A DNA stretch of 20,466 nt from Phascolarctobacterium succinatutens CAG:287 (GCF_000434895.1 NZ_FR892804.1:1-20466); one strand, 5' to 3'. Counted from the first letter of the stretch, positions 8,990 through 16,276 are shown. Numbers and translations: made by a program. The notes: generated from the sequence alone by a model not told the origin.

Positions 8990-9496
8990 TTAAAGCTGAA
9001 TAAATTTATCCGGCATTTCCTTACGCAATACACGGACAAACTCATCACTGGATTTAAACAGCAAACCCGCCAGCTTATTTTTCTTGCCTTCGGTAAATAC
9101 CAGCAAGCGCTGCGGATTTTCATCAAGTGAATTATAGCGATGGATATAATGCTTAATCGCTGTTTTACGGAAAAAGCTCTTTACATATTTATCGGTAAAG
9201 CTTTCTGTACGGGTCAGGTCAACAACATAACTGCGTTTAATAAAGCCTAAGCCGTGGCTGATTACCTCAAGCTTCATATCCTTGTAGAGTATCAGAGTAT
9301 AGCCAAAGGCTACACGCCAAATCCACAGAGCCAAAAGCACTGTATCCATACCCCAGCCCAGCATATCAAAGCGTCTATGTTCCTGTAGCCAGGTCCATTC
9401 ATGCCAATAAAGGCTCGCAATCATCAGCAAGGCAATCACTGCAAAGATTTTTCTTTGCGTACTTGTTCCAGATTCTTCACGATACAATTCTTCCAA
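8990..9496 (-). CDS. Membrane protein with PH-like C-terminal region, unknown
   Basis: This 168-residue protein is the first gene of the rod-shape run. Two membrane helices (about 16-31 and 46-66) form a hairpin, followed by a ~100-residue soluble domain of alternating hydrophobic strands and a final helix (EFVRVLRKEM). That arrangement resembles the bacterial PH-like membrane proteins (YdbS/YdbT or DUF304 type), though I cannot show homology. The TTG start is supported by GGAGGG eight bases upstream, and the next in-frame ATG would remove part of the first helix. A promoter lies about 60 bp upstream. Function unknown. Confidence 0.72.
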   Translation of the reverse strand: MEELYREESGTSTQRKIFAVIALLMIASLYWHEWTWLQEHRRFDMLGWGMDTVLLALWIWRVAFGYTLILYKDMKLEVISHGLGFIKRSYVVDLTRTESFTDKYVKSFFRKTAIKHYIHRYNSLDENPQRLLVFTEGKKNKLAGLLFKSSDEFVRVLRKEMPDKFIQL

Positions 9497-9555
9497 AAGA
9501 GTTCCCTCCAGCTTCCTAAATTGTGCAATAGCAACAAAGCAATCTTATCCAATTA

Positions 9556-9564
9556 ATTATATCA
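9556..9564 (-). promoter_or_regulatory. Extended -10 promoter of the mre/mrd operon
   Basis: Read on the minus strand, TGATATAAT gives a perfect -10 box (TATAAT, 9556-9561) with the TGn extension; the -35 region is poor, which is usual for extended -10 promoters. It lies about 60 bp before the first gene of the leftward run. The 317-bp gap 9497-9813 otherwise holds only the hairpin at 9661-9690; I see nothing supportable in 9691-9813. Confidence 0.65.
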
Positions 9565-9660
9565 AATTTTACACTTAAAGCATATACCTCAGGCAATAAA
9601 AATCAGTGCAAAAATGTGAATTTTACCTGCATCAGACAGCTTTCATGCAAAAGCAAAACA

Positions 9661-9690
9661 CCGCTTCGCCGGCTTACGCCATTGAAGCGG
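9661..9690 (-). terminator. Probable terminator after proA
   Basis: On the minus strand CCGCTTC pairs with GAAGCGG, and an inner GGC-GTAA-GCC hairpin folds within the loop. The stem is followed by TGTTTTGCTTTTGC, an interrupted U-tract. It lies about 120 bp past the proA stop and before the promoter of the next leftward operon, so it would separate the two. The broken U-run makes it only moderately convincing. Confidence 0.5.
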
Positions 9691-9813
9691 GTTTCAGTAA
9701 GTATTATGCTTTAGTGAAATTCAGCGGCTGGCAATTGCGTCAGTCACGAGTATTTAAAACCATTACCGAGGTTTTTCATCGCTAACCATTCAGCAACTCC
9801 AGTACATGAGAGC

Positions 9814-11070
9814 CTATTTGCGCACCTGACCATTACCGTTAATCAGGTACTTTGTACTCGTAAGCTCCGGCAGCGCCATCGGTCCGCGGGCATGCAGCTT
9901 TTGTGTGCTGATGCCGATTTCAGCACCGAAGCCGAATTCGTTGCCGTCGGTAAAGCGGGTAGAGGCATTGACGTAAACAGCAGCAGCGTCCACGGTATAT
10001 TGGAAAAGCTGTGCCGCCTGATAATTATCGGTAACAATACATTCGCTGTGGCCGGTGCCGTATTTGGCAATATGTGCCATAGCTTCCTCAATGCTGTCCA
10101 CAATCTTTACAGAAAGGCGCAAATCGCCGTATTCCGTAGACCAGTCTTCTTCAGTTGCCGGATGCACCTGACCGCTGTACTCCTGCACAGCCTCATCACC
10201 GCGTATTTCTACGGCAGAGGAATTATACATCATCAGCATCATCGGCAAGAATTTATCCGCAATATCCTTGTGCACCAGCAGTGTTTCCATCGCATTGCAT
10301 ACGGAAGGACGCTGCACCTTGGCATTGAAAGCAATTTTCATAGCCATCTCCACGTCGGCATCCTTGTCAACATAGGTATGGCATACGCCCGCACCTGTTT
10401 CGATAACCGGCACGCTGGCATTACGCACCACCGCCTGAATCAGCCCGGCACCGCCGCGAGGAATAACCACGTCGACAAGGCCATTCATATGGATTAAATC
10501 CTGCACAGCCTGTCTGTCACTGGTATCAATAAACTGAATAGACCCCGCAGGAATGCCTGCACCCTCCGCAGCCTGCGCCAAAATCGCAGCAACAGTTTTA
10601 TTGGACTCCATCGCCTCACTGCCGCCCTTAAGGATAACAGCATTGCCGGACTTCAGGCACAGGCCTGCGGCATCCGCCGTAACGTTGGGACGTGCCTCGT
10701 AAATAATGCCGATAACGCCCAAGGGAACGCGAATTTTAGTAATATGCAGACCGTTAGGCAAGGTTTTGCCGTCAATAACATTACCAACAGGGTCAGCCAA
10801 ACCTGCTACCTGACGCAGGCCGTCAGCCATACCGCTGATGCGCTCGGCAGTCAGCTTCAGACGGTCCAGCATTGAGCTTTTCATGCCCTTGGCTGCAGCA
10901 GCAGTCATATCACGCTCATTCGCAGCTAAAATTTCAGACTGTTGTGCCTCAAGCGCAGCAGCCATCGCCAAAAGTGCCGCATTCTTAACTGCAGTAGAAG
11001 TAACGGCAAGCTTTGCTGCAGCCTGCTTTGCAGCCTGCGCCTTAGCCTTCACCAATTCATACGTTGCCAT
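9814..11070 (-). CDS. proA: Glutamate-5-semialdehyde dehydrogenase (gamma-glutamyl phosphate reductase)
   Basis: ProA reduces gamma-glutamyl phosphate to glutamate-5-semialdehyde with NADPH, the second step of proline synthesis. From the ATG at 11068-11070 the protein has 418 residues, the usual length. The aldehyde dehydrogenase fold is recognisable, with catalytic Cys258 in VQRPSVCNAMETLLVH, GVIGIIYEARPNVTADA (118-134) and a C-terminal end LTSTKYLINGNGQVR typical of ProA. A GTG three codons upstream is an alternative start; I prefer the ATG because MATYELVKAKA fits the family start and AGGG is placed well. It begins 15 bp after proB. Confidence 0.95.
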   Translation of the reverse strand: MATYELVKAKAQAAKQAAAKLAVTSTAVKNAALLAMAAALEAQQSEILAANERDMTAAAAKGMKSSMLDRLKLTAERISGMADGLRQVAGLADPVGNVIDGKTLPNGLHITKIRVPLGVIGIIYEARPNVTADAAGLCLKSGNAVILKGGSEAMESNKTVAAILAQAAEGAGIPAGSIQFIDTSDRQAVQDLIHMNGLVDVVIPRGGAGLIQAVVRNASVPVIETGAGVCHTYVDKDADVEMAMKIAFNAKVQRPSVCNAMETLLVHKDIADKFLPMMLMMYNSSAVEIRGDEAVQEYSGQVHPATEEDWSTEYGDLRLSVKIVDSIEEAMAHIAKYGTGHSECIVTDNYQAAQLFQYTVDAAAVYVNASTRFTDGNEFGFGAEIGISTQKLHARGPMALPELTSTKYLINGNGQVRK

Positions 11071-11085
11071 AATCCTCACCCTGCC

Positions 11086-12225
11086 TTATAAAATAACCAG
11101 GTCATCGCGGTGGATAACCTCATCAAAATTTTTATGTCCCAGAATATTTGCAATCTCGCCGGAATTGCAGCCCTTAATCTGCTCCAGCTCGGCAGAAGAA
11201 TAATGCACTAAACCACGCGCCAACTCATGCGCATCCTTATCAATAACGCTCACCGTACTGCCCGGCAAAAATTCACCCTGCACGGCAAACACGCCTGCCG
11301 GCAGAATACTGCAGCCGCCGGCCTTGCGGATAGCCTTAGCGCAGCCTTCATCAACAACAATGCTGCCGGCAATCTTGGCGCCAAAGGCCAGCCAGCGCTT
11401 GCGGAACTGCAGACGGTTTTCACGGCTCACGAACAAGGTTCCCAGCTCTTCACCCTGCAGCACACGGGTAATGGCATTCTTCTCGGTACCGCTGGCAATT
11501 ACCAGATGAATACCGCTGCTTGTCGCAGCCTTGGCAGCCTGAATCTTAGTCGCCATACCGCCGGTACCGCGGGAAGAGCCGACACCGCCGGCACTTGCCT
11601 CAATCTCCGGAGTGATTTCCGTAACCTCTGGCACAATAACAGCATCGGGATGCGTTTGCGGATTAGCGGTATACAGGCCGTCAACATCAGAAAGAATGAT
11701 AACAAGGTCAGCATCCACAATGCCTGCAACAAGAGCAGACATATTATCGTTATCGCCGATTTTCAGCTCATCGAGCGCCACAACGTCATTTTCGTTGACG
11801 ATAGGGATAACACGCTGACGCATCAGCTCCATAAAGGTATTACGCGTATTTGTATAACGATGGCGGTCAATGGCCTCTGTTTTGGTAATCAGCACCTGCG
11901 CCACGATCTGACCGTAATCGGCAAAGAATTTTTCGTAGGTGTGCATAAGAACGCCCTGACCTACGGCAGCAGCGGCCTGCTTGCCGGGAATAGTTTTCGG
12001 CTTGCCCGGCAATCCCATACGATCCACACCCACAGCCACTGCACCGCTAGTAACCAGAATCATTTCCTTGCCCTGATTCTGCAAATCGCTGATTTCGCGT
12101 GCCAGACGATCAATCTGACTAAAATTGCGCTTGCCGTTGGCATAGGTAATCGTACTCGTACCAACCTTAATGACAATACGCTTAGCCTTTTTTAAAGCCT
12201 CACGGCTTGCTTCATTGTTTAACAT
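11086..12225 (-). CDS. proB: Glutamate 5-kinase with PUA domain
   Basis: ProB phosphorylates glutamate to gamma-glutamyl phosphate, the committed step of proline synthesis, and hands the unstable product to ProA. The 379-residue protein has an amino acid kinase domain (about 14-265) with KVGTST (20-25), SGAVAVG (60-66), VNENDVV (143-149), SDVDGLY (179-185) and GTGGMATK (220-227). A C-terminal PUA domain (about 285-365) follows. Full length and intact, it should be feedback-inhibited by proline as in relatives. It starts at ATG behind GGTGAGGGG. No good promoter is visible directly upstream, so transcription may come from obgE through the repeat region. Confidence 0.95.
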   Translation of the reverse strand: MLNNEASREALKKAKRIVIKVGTSTITYANGKRNFSQIDRLAREISDLQNQGKEMILVTSGAVAVGVDRMGLPGKPKTIPGKQAAAAVGQGVLMHTYEKFFADYGQIVAQVLITKTEAIDRHRYTNTRNTFMELMRQRVIPIVNENDVVALDELKIGDNDNMSALVAGIVDADLVIILSDVDGLYTANPQTHPDAVIVPEVTEITPEIEASAGGVGSSRGTGGMATKIQAAKAATSSGIHLVIASGTEKNAITRVLQGEELGTLFVSRENRLQFRKRWLAFGAKIAGSIVVDEGCAKAIRKAGGCSILPAGVFAVQGEFLPGSTVSVIDKDAHELARGLVHYSSAELEQIKGCNSGEIANILGHKNFDEVIHRDDLVIL

Positions 12226-12262
12226 TTCCCCTCACCTGCAGTTCTAGTTTTTTATATTTTTT

Positions 12263-12274
12263 GCGTTATCCGCA
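12263..12274. repeat. Isolated end motif of the intergenic repeat
   Basis: The 12-base motif GCGTTATCCGCA here is identical to the end of repeat copy B (12490-12501) and differs by one base from the end of copy A (12378-12389). The spacing of about 115 and 112 bp makes it look like the remains of a third tandem unit on the proB side. TGCG and CGCA can form a 4-bp mini-hairpin. Confidence 0.5.
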
Positions 12275-12299
12275 ATACATCTCTTTCGCCAATGGCGCA

Positions 12300-12389
12300 G
12301 AGAATGTGCCGGATGCTAAATGAAATTGCCGACGGCGTACTCCTCGTACGTCGAGGAAATTTCATGACGCAGATAGCACGTTATCCGCA
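12300..12389. repeat. Palindromic intergenic repeat, copy A
   Basis: A 90-bp element nearly identical to copy B 112 bp away. It begins GAGAATGTGCCGGATGCT and ends ACGTTATCCGCA. The core 12320-12365 is an imperfect palindrome: ATGAAATT pairs with AATTTCAT and GTAC pairs with GTAC around a TCCTC loop. It has no reading frame of note and no transposase nearby, and resembles a REP- or MITE-like element in the obgE-proB gap. Confidence 0.85.
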
Positions 12390-12411
12390 CACTTGCTTTT
12401 TAGAGACTGTG

Positions 12412-12501
12412 GAGAATGTGCCGGATGCTAAATGAAATTTACGATGGCGTACTCCTCGTACGTCAAGTAAATTTCATGACGCAGACGGTGCGTTATCCGC
12501 A
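12412..12501. repeat. Palindromic intergenic repeat, copy B
   Basis: A 90-bp element matching copy A except at about ten positions. Several differences are paired: where copy A has GCC opposite GG, copy B has TAC opposite GTA, so the stem is kept. The core is 12432-12477, and its outer stem is longer than in copy A (ATGAAATTTAC pairs perfectly). It ends three bases before the obgE stop codon, so it would form the very start of the obgE 3' untranslated RNA. Confidence 0.85.
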
Positions 12502-12504
12502 GGA

Positions 12505-13773
12505 TCAATCTTTGTAGTCGAAAACCATATCCCTAATACGCACACTCTGACCTTCCTGTACGCCTCTCTCCTTCAGCGCCTCGTCAATACCAAGACGTTT
12601 CCAAATAAGCTGGAAGCGGTAAAGTGCCTCATCGTTATCAAAGTTGGTCATAGCAACAAGACGTTCAATGTTCTTGCCGCGAACCTCCCAGTCAGTATCA
12701 TTGCCGACAACAATTTCGTAGCTGTCCGGATCAATTTCGTCAAAGCGTGCCAGGTCTTCTTCATCCTCTTCCGGAACATATTGCAGCAGCAGGTCGTAAG
12801 CCTTAAACATCAGCTCACGCAGACCTTCGCCGGTAGCAGCACTGGCCTTACAGATTTCGTAGCCTTTAGCTTCAACGTATTCCTTTAAGCGCTCAAAGTT
12901 TTCCTGCGCTTCCGGCAGGTCCATTTTATTGGCAACAACCAGTTGCTTACGACGTGCCAGACGCTCGCTGTATTCTGCCAGCTCTGTATTGATTTTGTCA
13001 AAATCCTCAATTGGATCACGGCCGTCAACGCCTGCAACGTCAACAATATGTAGCAGTACCTTGGTACGCTCTACGTGACGCAAGAAGTCATGACCAAGGC
13101 CTACACCCTCATGTGCACCTTCAATCAAACCGGGGATATCCGCCAGCACAAAGCTGCGCTCCTCATCCAGACGTACCACGCCCAAAACCGGGGACAGCGT
13201 TGTAAAATGGTAGGCAGCAATTTCGGGGCGGGCAGCGCTCACCTGTGCGATAATGCTGGACTTGCCTACGCTGGGATAGCCTACAAGGCCAACGTCGGCC
13301 AGCAGCTTCAGCTCCAGCTTCAGCCAACGGTTTTCACCGGGTTCGCCCTTTTCTGCAAAGGTCGGTGCACGGTTGGTGCTGGTAACATAGCAGGCATTGC
13401 CCTTGCCGCCACGGCCGCCTTTAGCAGCCGTATAGGTCTGGCCGTCCTCAACAAGGTCTGCCATAACGGCGCCGGTTGCGTCGTCACGTACCAAGGTTCC
13501 CATCGGCACCTTAACGAATACGGTATCAGCGCGTACACCGGTACAGTTTTTGGTACCGCCCTGACCGCCGCGCTTGGCAACATATTTTCTCTTGTAACGG
13601 AAGTCAATCAGGGTATTGAGATTTTTGTCCGCAATCAGGACAACATCACCGCCGCGACCGCCGTTACCACCGTTCGGGCCACCCTTTTCTACAAATTTTT
13701 CTCTGCGGAAGCTGCTCATGCCGTCGCCGCCATCGCCTGCTTCTACATAAATTCTCGCTCTGTCAATAAACAT
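12505..13773 (-). CDS. obgE: Obg family GTPase ObgE/CgtA
   Basis: An essential GTPase that binds the 50S ribosomal subunit and links ribosome assembly to growth and stress. The 422-residue protein has all three parts. The glycine-rich Obg domain (about 1-158) is full of GG repeats. The G domain has P-loop GYPSVGKS (165-172), DIPG (212-215), NKMD (282-285) and SA (311-312). A C-terminal OCT domain (about 350-422) is the extension found in Gram-positive type Obg. AGGAG lies eight bases before the ATG, and a promoter lies just upstream. In many Firmicutes obgE follows rpmA; here it starts a new unit leading into proB and proA. Confidence 0.96.
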   Translation of the reverse strand: MFIDRARIYVEAGDGGDGMSSFRREKFVEKGGPNGGNGGRGGDVVLIADKNLNTLIDFRYKRKYVAKRGGQGGTKNCTGVRADTVFVKVPMGTLVRDDATGAVMADLVEDGQTYTAAKGGRGGKGNACYVTSTNRAPTFAEKGEPGENRWLKLELKLLADVGLVGYPSVGKSSIIAQVSAARPEIAAYHFTTLSPVLGVVRLDEERSFVLADIPGLIEGAHEGVGLGHDFLRHVERTKVLLHIVDVAGVDGRDPIEDFDKINTELAEYSERLARRKQLVVANKMDLPEAQENFERLKEYVEAKGYEICKASAATGEGLRELMFKAYDLLLQYVPEEDEEDLARFDEIDPDSYEIVVGNDTDWEVRGKNIERLVAMTNFDNDEALYRFQLIWKRLGIDEALKERGVQEGQSVRIRDMVFDYKD

Positions 13774-13825
13774 TTTGTTTTCTCCTATATCGTAAATTTA
13801 GCTATTGCTAGGTATATTTATCTAT

Positions 13826-13855
13826 ATTATAGCTTATCTTGCAGGGAAAGTGCAA
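13826..13855 (-). promoter_or_regulatory. obgE promoter
   Basis: On the minus strand TTGCAC (13850-13855) and TATAAT (13826-13831) are separated by 18 bases, about 50 bp before the obgE ATG. The -10 box is perfect and the -35 box keeps only TTG, giving a plausible housekeeping sigma promoter. Confidence 0.65.
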
Positions 13856-13910
13856 CGTGGTAACAATCAAATCCGCAGAAAAGCTTTGAGTTTGCGAAGA
13901 TTTCACTTCT

Positions 13911-13936
13911 GATTTATATGACGCAGATGGTGCATT
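13911..13936. repeat. Degenerate fragment of the obgE-proB repeat
   Basis: The stretch ATGACGCAGATGGTGCATT (13918-13936) matches the right arm of repeat copy B at 17 of 19 positions, and an ATCCGCAG echo lies at 13871-13878. The central palindrome is not preserved. It lies upstream of obgE, so family members flank that gene on both sides. The match is short and may be partly chance. Confidence 0.4.
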
Positions 13937-13968
13937 GCTGTAGCCGTTACCTATTTCAAGGCTACAGC
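13937..13968. other. Hairpin without U-tract
   Basis: GCTGTAGCC (13937-13945) and GGCTACAGC (13960-13968) form a perfect 9-bp stem with a 14-base loop. Neither side is followed by a run of T, so it is not a standard terminator. It sits directly past the gltD terminator and next to the degenerate repeat, and may be part of that mobile or repeated element. Confidence 0.5.
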
Positions 13969-13979
13969 TAATAAAAAAT

Positions 13980-14021
13980 GTGCCTGCAGCTATTTTTTAT
14001 ATACACAAAAGCTGCAAGCAC
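13980..14021 (-). terminator. Intrinsic terminator of gltD
   Basis: On the minus strand GTGCTTGCAGCT pairs with AGCTGCAGGCAC over 12 bp with one G-U wobble, followed at once by ATTTTTTATT (13970-13979). It lies 30 bp beyond the gltD stop and is the clearest Rho-independent terminator on the minus strand here. Confidence 0.85.
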
Positions 14022-14051
14022 GTTTATAAAAGGAAAGGAGAATCTTATAGC

Positions 14052-15521
14052 TTACTTACGCAAAAATTTATCAACCGCATGTGCTGCGCCACGCCCTTCG
14101 GCAATAGCCCACACCACCAGGCTCTGTCCGCGACGTGCGTCACCAGCGGCAAAAACGCCGGGTACGCTGGTCGCATAGCTGCTGTCATCAGCTGCTATGC
14201 TGCCGTTAGGTGCCTTCGCCAACTTGAATTCCTCAAACAGTCGCTCTTCGCTGCCCACAAAGCCCATAGCCAGAAGCACCAGCTGTGCAGGCACAATATG
14301 TTCTGTACCGGGGATATCTGCCGGCACCATGCGTCCGTTTATCTGCTTCCATTCGTTTTGGCACAAGCGCAGACCGCTTACCTTGCCATCCTCACCCAGG
14401 AATTCTTTAGTTGTAATACAGAATTCACGCGGGTCCTGCTTAAATTTATGGATAGCCTCCTCCTGACCGTAATCCGTTTTAAAAATACGCGGGAACTGCG
14501 GCCAGGGATTATCTGCCGTGCGGCTGTGCGGCAGACAAGGATTGATTTCCAGCTGACGCACGCTGCGGCAGCCCTGACGAATAACTGTTGCCATGCAATC
14601 ATTGCCGGTATCACCGCCACCGATGATGACAACATCCTTATCCTTGGCATCAATAGCCAATCCGTCCTCCAGATTACTGTTCAACAGGCTCTTGGTTACG
14701 CTTTCCAGATAATCCTTAGCGAAATAAATACCCTCCAGCTCGCGTCCGGCAACCGGCAAATCACGCGGCACCGTTGCACCGGTACACAGCACTACGGCAT
14801 CATATTCCTCCAACAATGTGCTCGAAGCAAGCTTTACACCGATTTCGCTGTTTAAGACAAAGTTTACACCGGCGTCCTCCAGCAATTTAACACGCCGCTC
14901 TACCAGCTTTTTGTCCAGCTTCATATTCGGAACACCGTACATCAACAGACCGCCGGCACGGTCGGCACGCTCGTAAACAGTAACGCTGTGACCGGCCTTG
15001 TTCAGCTCATCGGCACAGGCAAGGCCGGCAGGTCCGCTGCCGATAACAGCAACCTTTTTGCCGCTGCGCTTGGCAGGCTTATTGGGTTTTACCAATCCAT
15101 GCTCGAATGCGTTTTCAATGACATACTGCTCAATATTGCGAATGGTAACAGGATTATTCACCAGACCTGCATTGCTGGCACCCTCACAGGGAGCAGGACA
15201 GACGTGAGATGTAAATTCCGGAAAATTGTTGGTTTTATTAAGACGGGCATAGGCATAATCATCCATCCCATGGTAAACAAGATCATTAAATTCCGGCATC
15301 AGATTATGCAGCGGACAGCCTGAAACCATGCGGTTAATCATTACACCGCTATGGCAAAAGGGAACACCGCAATCCATACAGCGCACTGCCTGGCAGCGCA
15401 GTGCTTCCTTGTGCGGCAGGCTGCTCGTCTTAATTTCCTGCCAATCCTTAATTCTTTCTTTGGGGGCACGCAAAGCAAGCTCCGCACGCTTGTAATCCAT
15501 AAATCCGGTAGGTTTACCCAT
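14052..15521 (-). CDS. gltD: Glutamate synthase small (beta) subunit
   Basis: GltD takes electrons from NADPH through FAD and Fe-S clusters and passes them to GltB, which makes glutamate from glutamine and 2-oxoglutarate. The 489-residue protein is full length: N-terminal cysteines at 43, 48, 51, 56, 69, 108 and 112 for Fe-S clusters, FAD motif GSGPAG (161-166), NADPH motif GGGDTG (301-306) and the C-terminal FAD contact AGDARRG (459-465). AGGAGG precedes the ATG. The partner gltB directly upstream is only a remnant, so GltD must either use a GltB encoded elsewhere, work as a stand-alone NADPH oxidoreductase, or be on its way to decay. NfnB-like enzymes are the main alternative, but the length and N-terminus fit GltD. 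Confidence 0.93.
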   Translation of the reverse strand: MGKPTGFMDYKRAELALRAPKERIKDWQEIKTSSLPHKEALRCQAVRCMDCGVPFCHSGVMINRMVSGCPLHNLMPEFNDLVYHGMDDYAYARLNKTNNFPEFTSHVCPAPCEGASNAGLVNNPVTIRNIEQYVIENAFEHGLVKPNKPAKRSGKKVAVIGSGPAGLACADELNKAGHSVTVYERADRAGGLLMYGVPNMKLDKKLVERRVKLLEDAGVNFVLNSEIGVKLASSTLLEEYDAVVLCTGATVPRDLPVAGRELEGIYFAKDYLESVTKSLLNSNLEDGLAIDAKDKDVVIIGGGDTGNDCMATVIRQGCRSVRQLEINPCLPHSRTADNPWPQFPRIFKTDYGQEEAIHKFKQDPREFCITTKEFLGEDGKVSGLRLCQNEWKQINGRMVPADIPGTEHIVPAQLVLLAMGFVGSEERLFEEFKLAKAPNGSIAADDSSYATSVPGVFAAGDARRGQSLVVWAIAEGRGAAHAVDKFLRK

Positions 15522-15536
15522 TATGCCTTCACCTCC

Positions 15537-15957
15537 TCAAATACCTTCATGGTGGCAGCTTTCCGGCTGCTGGTCAATAAGATTCAGTTCCGGACCGATA
15601 CCGCTGGTTGTATCCGTAAAAACCTCCTCACGAATGGCATCAATCGGCGGATTACCTGCGCAAAGAGCTGTTTAAAGTAGTTATATAAAAGCTGCGGCTT
15701 TTCGCTGAGTACTGTTTGGCGCATTCTTTGACAAAAAAGTTATGCGGAATTTGCAGCAGTACACCGGCACCGTCACCGGAGTTCATATCTGCTCCCTGAC
15801 CGCCGCGATGGTCCATGTTATGCAGAAGCACCAAAGCCTGTCGTAAAATTTTATTAGACTTCTTGCCCTTAATATTGGCAACTACGCCAACACCGCAGGC
15901 ATCGTGTTCAAACCAAGGATCGTACAATCCATGTTTCTTGGGCAGCGAAGTATTCAT
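15537..15957 (-). pseudogene. gltB: Remnant of glutamate synthase large subunit
   Basis: The ATG at 15955-15957 has AGGGG eight bases upstream and opens into a typical GltB start: GLYDPWFEHDACGVGVVA with the glutaminase nucleophile Cys21, then LLHNMDHRGGQGAD and GDGAGVLLQIPHNFF. After KECAKQ (about residue 85) the sequence jumps, out of frame, to VLSEKPQLLYNYFKQLFAQV, which in intact GltB lies several hundred residues later. A second frame change then leads to NPPIDAIREEV and IGPELNLIDQQPESCHH, and a stop follows at 15537-15539. The continuous first frame ends at 15652. Intact GltB has about 1500 residues, so over 90 percent is missing, including the FMN and Fe-S region. The split archaeal-type GltB does not explain this pattern. 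Confidence 0.85.
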
Positions 15958-16050
15958 AATAAATTCCCCTCTCAAAGCATTTTATCAATAAATCTATTAA
16001 CAGTTCTATTAGTGTTTCTATTGAAGGCCACCATAACGACTGTAATTTTA

Positions 16051-16079
16051 ATTATAATGCCACGTTATTACGATTGCAA
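16051..16079 (-). promoter_or_regulatory. Promoter of the gltB remnant and gltD
   Basis: On the minus strand TTGCAA (16074-16079) and a perfect TATAAT (16051-16056) are separated by 17 bases, about 95 bp before the gltB start. It is near consensus and shows no sign of decay, so gltD is probably still transcribed. Confidence 0.72.
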
Positions 16080-16241
16080 ATTGTATATATGTATATTTAT
16101 TTGCATGACAAAAGTTCTGTAAAAGGTAATTTTCTGAAAGAAGCATTTTTTATACCCCTACACTCCTTTGCACTTCAGCAATACTTTTTCCATTTCAGAT
16201 GCACATTAAATGTTTTTCTAGGCATTTTTCCATTTTCACAC

Positions 16242-16270
16242 TTGACAAACCACGAAATTGTTGCGATAAT
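16242..16270 (+). promoter_or_regulatory. leuCDB promoter
   Basis: TTGACA (16242-16247) and GATAAT (16265-16270) with an ideal 17-base spacer lie just before the T-box leader. The gap 15976-16573 thus holds this promoter, the divergent glt promoter at 16051-16079, an AT-rich stretch between them (16080-16241) in which I see no clear operator, and the T-box leader. Confidence 0.85.
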
Positions 16271-16276
16271 GTGAAG

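Noticed and set aside
12226..12300. A promoter for proB just upstream of its start
   Set aside because: Candidate boxes such as TTGGCG and GATAAC match consensus only partly with a 16-base spacer; not strong enough to list.
12263..12501. Possible CRISPR array from the tandem repeats
   Set aside because: Only two full units of 90 bp with a 22-bp gap, strong internal palindromes and no cas genes; size and number do not fit CRISPR.
13075..13863. 262-codon plus-strand frame opposite obgE
   Set aside because: Antisense to the conserved GTPase motifs of ObgE, and composition is that of a reverse-complement frame.
13937..13968. Hairpin as an intrinsic terminator
   Set aside because: No T-run follows the stem on either strand; the adjacent hairpin at 13980-14021 already terminates gltD.
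13980..14855. 291-codon plus-strand frame opposite gltD
   Set aside because: It starts inside the gltD terminator hairpin and runs antisense to conserved gltD sequence.
15652..15975. A genuine small GATase-domain protein (split GltB)
   Set aside because: The frame has only the first quarter of the glutaminase domain, and GltB-like sequence continues afterwards in two other frames, which indicates decay rather than a compact gene.
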